This document shows, one piece after another, positions 57,282 to 64,000 of a stretch of DNA of 64,000 bases; position 1 is the stretch's first letter; every line of letters starts with the position of its first letter. Source of the DNA: Lasioglossum baleicum (Eukaryota > Arthropoda > Insecta > Hymenoptera > Halictidae). The notes under the pieces are model-generated. The model was given only the letters and a program-made list of their open reading frames with translations. It did no database searches and had not been told where the DNA came from. Location: contig NW_027469206.1 in the NCBI RefSeq assembly GCF_051020765.1, positions 186,001 through 250,000 of the forward strand. Reading direction: 5' to 3'. A program made the translations under genes and the position numbers.

Positions 57282-60200
57282 ATGCGTTATGCGTTATGCG
57301 TTATGCGTTATGACTTTTGCATTATGCGTTATGCGTTATGCGTTATGCGTTATGCGTTATGCGTTATGGGCTATGCGTTATGCGTTATGCGTTATGCGTT
57401 ATGAGTTTTGCGTTACGCGTTAAGCGTTATGCGCAATGGGTTATGCGCTATGCGTTATGCGTTATGCGTTATGCGTTATGCGTTATGCGTTATGCGTTAT
57501 GGGCTAAGCGTTATGCCTTATGGTTTATACGTTATGCGTTATGCGTTATGCGTTATGAGTTTTGCGTTACGCGTTAAGCGTTATGCGCAATGGGTTATGC
57601 GTTATGCGTTATGCGTTATGCGTTATGCGTTATGCGTTATGCGTTATGCGTTATGCGTTATGCGTTATGCGTTATGCGTTATGCGTTATGACTTTTGCAT
57701 TATGCGTTATGCGTTATGCGTTATGGGCTATGCGTTATGCGTTATGCGTTATGCGTTATGCGTTATGCGTTATGCGTTATGCGTTATGCGTTATGCGTTA
57801 TGCGTTATGCGTTATGCGTTATGCGTTATGCGTTATGCGTTATGCGTTATGCGTTATGCGTTATGCGTTATGCGTTATGCGTTATGCGTTATGCGTTATG
57901 CGTTATGCGTTATGCGTTATGCGTTATGCGTTATGCGTTATGCGTTATGCGTTATGCGTTATGCGTTATGCGTTATGCGTTATGCGTTATGCGTTATGCG
58001 TTATGCGTTATGCGTTATGCGTTATGCGTTATGCGTTATGCGTTATGCGTTATGCGTTATGCGTTATGCGTTATGCGTTATGCGTTATGACTTTTGCATT
58101 ATGCGTTATGCGTTATGCGTTATGGGCTATGCGTTATGCGTTATGCGTTATGCGTTATGAGTTTTGCGTTACGCGTTAAGCGTTATGCGCAATGGGTTAT
58201 GCGTTATGCGTTATGCGTTATGCGTTATGCGTTATGCGTTATGCGTTATGCGTTATGCGTTATGCGTTATGCGTTATGCGTTATGCGTTATGCGTTATGC
58301 GTTATGCGTTATGCGTTATGCGTTATGCGTTATGCGTTATGCGTTATGCGTTATGAGTTTTGCGTTACGCGTTAAGCGTTATGCGCAATGGGTTATGCGT
58401 TATGCGTTATGCGTTATGCGTTATGCGTTATGCGTTATGCGTTATGCGTTATGCGTTATGCGTTATGCGTTATGCGTTATGCGTTATGCGTTATGCGTTA
58501 TGCGTTATGCGTTATGCGTTATGCGTTATGCGTTATGCGTTATGACTTTTGCATTATGCGTTATGCGTTATGCGTTATGGGCTATGCGTTATGCGTTATG
58601 CGTTATGCGTTATGCGTTATGCGTTATGCGTTATGCGTTATGCGTTATGAGTTTTGCGTTACGCGTTAAGCGTTATGCGCAATGGGTTATGCGTTATGCG
58701 TTATGCGTTATGCGTTATGCGTTATGCGTTATGCGTTATGCGTTATGCGTTATGCGTTATGCGTTATGCGTTATGCGTTATGCGTTATGCGTTATGCGTT
58801 ATGCGTTATGGGCTAAGCGTTATGCCTTATGGTTTATACGTTATGCGTTATGCGTTATGCGTTATGCGTTATGCGTTATGCGTTATGCGTTATGCGTTAT
58901 GCGTTATGCGTTATGCGTTATGCGTTATGCGTTATGCGTTATGCGTTATGCGTTATGCGTTATGCGTTATGCGTTATGCGTTATGCGTTATGCGTTATGC
59001 GTTATGCGTTATGAGTTTTGCGTTACGCGTTAAGCGTTATGCGCAATGGGTTATGCGTTATGCGTTATGCGTTATGCGTTATGCGTTATGCGTTATGCGT
59101 TATGCGTTATGCGTTATGCGTTATGCGTTATGCGTTATGCGTTATGCGTTATGCGTTATGCGTTATGCGTTATGCGTTATGCGTTATGCGTTATGCGTTA
59201 TGCGTTATGCGTTATGCGTTATGCGTTATGCGTTATGCGTTATGCGTTATGCGTTATGCGTTATGCGTTATGCGTTATGCGTTATGCGTTATGCGTTATG
59301 CGTTATGCGTTATGCGTTATGCGTTATGCGTTATGCGTTATGCGTTATGCGTTATGCGTTATGCGTTATGCGTTATGCGTTATGCGTTATGCGTTATGCG
59401 TTATGACTTTTGCATTATGCGTTATGCGTTATGCGTTATGCGTTATGGGCTATGCGTTATGCGTTATGCGTTATGCGTTATGCGTTATGCGTTATGCGTT
59501 ATGCGTTATGCGTTATGCGTTATGACTTTTGCATTATGCGTTATGCGTTATGCGTTATGGGCTATGCGTTATGCGTTATGCGTTATGCGTTATGCGTTAT
59601 GCGTTATGCGTTATGCGTTATGCGTTATGCGTTATGCGTTATGCGTTATGCGTTATGCGTTATGCGTTATGCGTTATGCGTTATGCGTTATGCGTTATGC
59701 GTTATGCGTTATGCGTTATGCGTTATGCGTTATGCGTTATGCGTTATGCGTTATGCGTTATGCGTTATGCGTTATGACTTTTGCATTATGCGTTATGCGT
59801 TATGCGTTATGGGCTATGCGTTATGCGTTATGCGTTATGTGTTATGCGTTATGCGTTATGCGTTATGCGTTATGAGTTTTGCGTTACGCGTTAAGCGTTA
59901 TGCGCAATGGGTTATGCGTTATGCGTTATGCGTTATGCGTTATGCGTTATGCGTTATGCGTTATGCGTTATGCGTTATGCGTTATGCGTTATGCGTTATG
60001 CGTTATGCGTTATGCGTTATGCGTTATGCGTTATGCGTTATGCGTTATGCGTTATGCGTTATGCGTTATGCGTTATGCGTTATGCGTTATGCGTTATGCG
60101 TTATGGGCTAAGCGTTATGCCTTATGGTTTATACGTTATGCGTTATGCGTTATGCGTTATGCGTTATGCGTTATGCGTTATGCGTTATGCGTTATGCGTT

Positions 60201-61929
60201 ATGCGTTATGCGTTATGCGTTATGCGTTATGCGTTATGCGTTATGCGTTATGCGTTATGCGTTATGCGTTATGAGTTTTGCGTTACGCGTTAAGCGTTAT
60301 GCGCAATGGGTTATGCGTTATGCGTTATGCGTTATGCGTTATGCGTTATGCGTTATGCGTTATGCGTTATGCGTTATGCGTTATGCGTTATGCGTTATGC
60401 GTTATGCGTTATGCGTTATGCGTTATGCGTTATGCGTTATGCGTTATGCGTTATGCGTTATGCGTTATGCGTTATGCGTTATGCGTTATGCGTTATGCGT
60501 TATGCGTTATGCGTTATGCGTTATGCGTTATGCGTTATGCGTTATGCGTTATGCGTTATGCGTTATGCGTTATGCGTTATGCGTTATGCGTTATGCGTTA
60601 TGCGTTATGCGTTATGCGTTATGCGTTATGCGTTATGCGTTATGCGTTATGCGTTATGCGTTATGACTTTTGCATTATGCGTTATGCGTTATGCGTTATG
60701 GGCTATGCGTTATGCGTTATGCGTTATGCGTTATGAGTTTTGCGTTACGCGTTAAGCGTTATGCGCAATGGGTTATGCGTTATGCGTTATGCGTTATGCG
60801 TTATGCGTTATGCGTTATGCGTTAAGCGTTATGCGTAACGGGTTATGCGTTATGCGTTATGCGTTATGCGTTATGCGTTATGCGTTATGCGTTATGCGTT
60901 ATGCGTTATGCGTTATGCGTTATGCGTTATGCGTTATGCGTTATGCGTTATGCGTTATGCGTTCTGCGTTATGCGTTATGCGTTATGCGTTATGCGTTAT
61001 GCGTTATGCGTTATGCGTTATGCGTTATGCGTTATGCGTTATGCGTTATGCGTTATGCGTTATGCGTTATGCGTTATGCGTTATGCGTTATGCGTTATGC
61101 GTTATGCGTTATGCGTTATGCGTTATGCGTTATGCGTTATGCGTTATGCGTTATGCGTTATGCGTTATGACTTTTGCATTATGCGTTATGCGTTATGCGT
61201 TATGGGCTATGCGTTATGAGTTTTGCGTTACGCGTTAAGCGTTATGCGCAATGGGTTATGCGTTATGCGTTATGCGTTATGCGTTATGCGTTATGCGTTA
61301 TGCGTTATGCGTTATGCGTTATGCGTTATGCGTTATGCGTTATGCGTTATGCGTTATGCGTTATGCGTTATGGGCTAAGCGTTATGCCTTATGGTTTATA
61401 CGTTATGCGTTATGCGTTATGCGTTATGCGTTATGCGTTATGCGTTATGCGTTATGCGTTATGCGTTATGCGTTATGCGTTATGCGTTATGCGTTATGCG
61501 TTATGCGTTATGCGTTATGCGTTATGCGTTATGCGTTATGCGTTATGCGTTATGCGTTATGCGTTATGAGTTTTGCGTTACGCGTTAAGCGTTATGCGCA
61601 ATGGGTTATGCGTTATGCGTTATGCGTTATGCGTTATGCGTTATGCGTTATGCGTTATGCGTTATGCGTTATGCGTTATGCGTTATGCGTTATGCGTTAT
61701 GCGTTATGCGTTATGCGTTATGCGTTATGCGTTATGCGTTATGCGTTATGCGTTATGCGTTATGCGTTATGCGTTATGCGTTATGCGTTATGAGTTTTGC
61801 GTTACGCGTTAAGCGTTATGCGCAATGGGTTATGCGTTATGCGTTATGCGTTATGCGTTATGCGTTAAGCGTTATGCGTAACGGGTTATGTGTTATGCGT
61901 TATGCGTTATGCGTTATGCGTTATGCGTT

Positions 61930-61943
61930 ATGCGCAATGGGTT
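61930..61943 (+). repeat. Isolated C tail (units 5 and 6)
   Basis: The T6C+T7A and C4G units stand alone in a canonical run, 63 bp after E+ at 61867. The same pair follows a full C at 966. Probably the remnant of a deleted C. Confidence 0.9.
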
Positions 61944-62860
61944 ATGCGTTATGCGTTATGCGTTATGCGTTATGCGTTATGCGTTATGCGTTATGCGTTA
62001 TGCGTTATGCGTTATGCGTTATGCGTTATGCGTTATGCGTTATGCGTTATGCGTTATGCGTTATGGGCTAAGCGTTATGCCTTATGGTTTATACGTTATG
62101 CGTTATGCGTTATGCGTTATGCGTTATGCGTTATGCGTTATGCGTTATGCGTTATGCGTTATGCGTTATGCGTTATGCGTTATGCGTTATGCGTTATGCG
62201 TTATGCGTTATGCGTTATGCGTTATGCGTTATGAGTTTTGCGTTACGCGTTAAGCGTTATGCGCAATGGGTTATGCGTTATGCGTTATGCGTTATGCGTT
62301 ATGCGTTATGCGTTATGCGTTATGCGTTATGCGTTATGCGTTATGCGTTATGCGTTATGCGTTATGCGTTATGCGTTATGCGTTATGCGTTATGCGTTAT
62401 GCGTTATGCGTTATGCGTTATGCGTTATGCGTTATGCGTTATGACTTTTGCATTATGCGTTATGCGTTATGCGTTATGGGCTATGCGTTATGCGTTATGC
62501 GTTATGAGTTTTGCGTTACGCGTTAAGCGTTATGCGCAATGGGTTATGCGTTATGCGTTATGCGTTATGCGTTATGCGTTATGCGTTATGCGTTATGCGT
62601 TATGCGTTATGCGTTATGCGTTATGCGTTATGCGTTATGCGTTATGCGTTATGCGTTATGCGTTATGCGTTATGCGTTATGCGTTATGCGTTATGAGTTT
62701 TGCGTTACGCGTTAAGCGTTATGCGCAATGGGTTATGCGTTATGCGTTATGCGTTATGCGTTATGCGTTATGCGTTATGCGTTATGCGTTATGCGTTATG
62801 CGTTATGCGTTATGCGTTATGCGTTATGCGTTATGCGTTATGCGTTATGCGTTATGCGTT

Positions 62861-62916
62861 ATGAGTTTTGCGTTATGAGTTTTGCGTTACGCGTTAAGCG
62901 TTATGCGCAATGGGTT
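62861..62916 (+). repeat. Double-headed C (first two units repeated), copy 2
   Basis: The same form as at 56987, 5874 bp away, again followed by E+ (62952) at the same distance and by an 8-bp unit (63169). Part of the 5.8-kb tandem higher-order repeat. Confidence 0.94.
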
Positions 62917-63168
62917 ATGCGTTATGCGTTATGCGTTATGCGTTATGCGTTAAGCGTTATGCGTAACGGGTTATGTGTTATGCGTTATGCGTTATGCGTT
63001 ATGCGTTATGCGTTATGCGTTATGCGTTATGCGTTATGCGTTATGCGTTATGCGTTATGCGTTATGCGTTATGCGTTATGCGTTATGCGTTATGCGTTAT
63101 GCGTTATGCGTTATGCGTTATGCGTTATGCGTTATGCGTTATGCGTTATGCGTTATGCGTTATGCGTT

Positions 63169-63176
63169 ATGGTGTT
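63169..63176 (+). repeat. 8-bp unit M (phase shift), copy 2
   Basis: The same 8-bp unit, 5895 bp from copy 1 and 36 bp before cassette A at 63205. It moves the register by a second base. Its shared context shows one insertion event followed by duplication. Confidence 0.96.
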
Positions 63177-64000
63177 ATGCGTTATGCGTTATGCGTTATG
63201 CGTTATGACTTTTGCATTATGCGTTATGCGTTATGCGTTATGCGTTATGCGTTATGGGCTATGCGTTATGCGTTATGCGTTATGCGTTATGAGTTTTGCG
63301 TTACGCGTTAAGCGTTATGCGCAATGGGTTATGCGCTATGCGTTATGCGTTATGCGTTATGCGTTATGTGTTATGCGTTATGGGCTAAGCGTTATGCCTT
63401 ATGGTTTATACGTTATGCGTTATGCGTTATGCGTTATGAGTTTTGCGTTACGCGTTAAGCGTTATGCGCAATGGGTTATGCGTTATGCGTTATGCGTTAT
63501 GCGTTATGCGTTATGCGTTATGCGTTATGCGTTATGCGTTATGCGTTATGCGTTATGCGTTATGACTTTTGCATTATGCGTTATGCGTTATGCGTTATGG
63601 GCTATGCGTTATGCGTTATGCGTTATGCGTTATGCGTTATGCGTTATGCGTTATGCGTTATGCGTTATGCGTTATGCGTTATGCGTTATGCGTTATGCGT
63701 TATGCGTTATGCGTTATGCGTTATGCGTTATGCGTTATGCGTTATGCGTTATGCGTTATGCGTTATGCGTTATGCGTTATGCGTTATGCGTTATGCGTTA
63801 TGCGTTATGCGTTATGCGTTATGCGTTATGCGTTATGCGTTATGCGTTATGCGTTATGCGTTATGCGTTATGCGTTATGCGTTATGCGTTATGCGTTATG
63901 CGTTATGCGTTATGCGTTATGCGTTATGACTTTTGCATTATGCGTTATGCGTTATGCGTTATGGGCTATGCGTTATGCGTTATGCGTTATGCGTTATGAG

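Larger units (their letters stand above)
54859..60662 (+). repeat. 5.8-kb tandem higher-order repeat, copy 1
   Basis: Order: A54859-B-C54929, E55020, G55160, A55349-B55384-C55398, D55552, C55748, partial D 55930, A56126-B56161-C56189, hybrid 56308, A56525-B56560-C56588, C56798, C56987 (double head), E+57078, M57274, A57310-B57366-C57401, J57443, D57499, C57555, A57688-B57723, A58087-B-C58157, C58353, A58542-B58577-C58647, D58808, C59011, A59403-B59445, A59522-B59557, A59774-B59809, T59837, C59872, D60103, C60271. Length 5804 bp, which includes the single extra base in M. Confidence 0.9.
1..64000. repeat. Heptanucleotide satellite array, unit ATGCGTT, spanning the whole window
   Basis: Every base belongs to a head-to-tail array of a 7-bp unit (ATGCGTT; complement AACGCAT). 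Unit starts fall on multiples of 7 from position 7 to 57274, then shift by +1 after an 8-bp unit at 57274 and by +1 again after an 8-bp unit at 63169. I count 9141 complete units; the first six and last five bases are partial units, so the array continues on both sides. The + strand is T- and G-rich (per unit 3 T, 2 G, 1 A, 1 C), 43% GC, with one CpG per unit. No stretch of unique sequence, gene, RNA gene or mobile element is visible. Such arrays are usually heterochromatic satellite in eukaryotes. Cyanobacterial heptamer repeats (STRR) are also 7-bp but are far shorter as far as I know. The function and host are unknown. Confidence 0.98.
60663..64000 (+). repeat. 5.8-kb tandem higher-order repeat, copy 2 (cut by window end)
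   Basis: Order: A60663-B-C60733, E60824, G60964, A61167-B61202-C61216, D61370, C61566, C61790, E+61867, C tail 61930, D62063, C62231, A62441-B62476-C62504, C62693, C62861 (double head), E+62952, M63169, A63205-B63254-C63289, J63331, T63366, D63380, C63436, A63562-B63597, A63926-B63961, and a C starting at 63996. It matches copy 1 at offsets of 5804 to 5916 bp except for the interval 61790-62272, which differs from 55930-56349. Confidence 0.9.

Noticed and set aside
1..64000. CRISPR array
   Set aside because: There are no unique spacers. What lies between the regularly repeated cassettes is the same heptamer, with variable length.
1..64000. Telomere repeat tract
   Set aside because: The unit is not a known telomere motif, the array is full of internal variant cassettes and kilobase duplications, and no chromosome end is seen. 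An unusual telomere cannot be excluded from sequence alone but is unlikely.
1..64000. CENP-B box or other centromere protein site
   Set aside because: The required TTCG core is absent: no unit or junction I saw contains TTCG. A centromeric location remains possible but is not shown.
1..64000. Inverted repeats, transposon ends or target-site duplications
   Set aside because: All cassettes have the same orientation and no non-repeat insertion is present. The direct repeats seen are explained by tandem duplication.
1..64000. Cyanobacterial heptamer repeats (STRR) as the identity of the array
   Set aside because: The unit length fits, but such repeats are short, scattered between genes, and of other sequences as far as I recall. 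Tens of kilobases with nested higher-order repeats point elsewhere.

Overview
The whole window is one uninterrupted tandem array of a 7-bp unit, written here as ATGCGTT with positions 1 to 7 (A1 T2 G3 C4 G5 T6 T7). Counting by eye there are 9141 complete units, of which 9139 are exactly 7 bp; the other two are 8-bp units at 57274 and 63169. The array runs off both ends. No base lies outside it, and I see no gene, RNA gene, transposon or unique sequence. The long open frames on the + strand are a property of the repeat: 7 is not a multiple of 3 and the unit has no stop in any + frame, so every frame spells the same seven-residue peptide. The complement has TAA every 21 bp in every frame. The host cannot be named. 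Array size, nested higher-order structure and lack of genes fit constitutive heterochromatin (pericentromeric, subtelomeric or similar satellite) of a eukaryote better than a prokaryote, but this is inference.

The array is not monotonous. About 120 A cassettes, 150 C cassettes, 40 D cassettes and 31 E cassettes (short, fixed strings of variant units) punctuate runs of the canonical unit. Substitutions are written by position. A = two units (C4A+G5C; A1T+G5A). B = one unit (C4G+T6C). C = six units (C4A; A1T; T2C; T2A; T6C+T7A; C4G). D = five units (C4G+T6C; T2A; G5C; C4G+G5T; G3A). E = three units (T2A; T7A; T2C+C4G), with an optional fourth (C4T), then called E+. F = A, two canonical units, then T2A and a B unit. 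G = A1C. H = T7C followed by G5C. I = lone G5C. J = lone T6C. K = lone G5A. L = T6A. T = lone C4T. Some spacings are fixed: A, 3 canonical units, B, 4 canonical units, C is a recurring 112-bp block; D, 3 units, C is another.

At the next level the cassette strings form higher-order repeats in tandem: about 2.2 kb (13762-15924 and 15925-18192, relatives at 5740 and 32669), about 6.0 and 5.5 kb (19208-25213 and 25214-30687), 3.3 kb (34412-37708 and 37709-40956), about 1.85 kb (46249-48075 and 48076-49937) and 5.8 kb (54859-60662 and 60663 to the window end). A further block of about 2 kb occurs twice, 8.1 kb apart (3787 and 11928). Between copies the cassettes are conserved, while the canonical runs change length in whole units. 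The likely history is slippage in pure runs plus unequal exchange of kilobase blocks. The 3.3-kb pair differs by a single unit and looks youngest. There is no sign of selection for protein.
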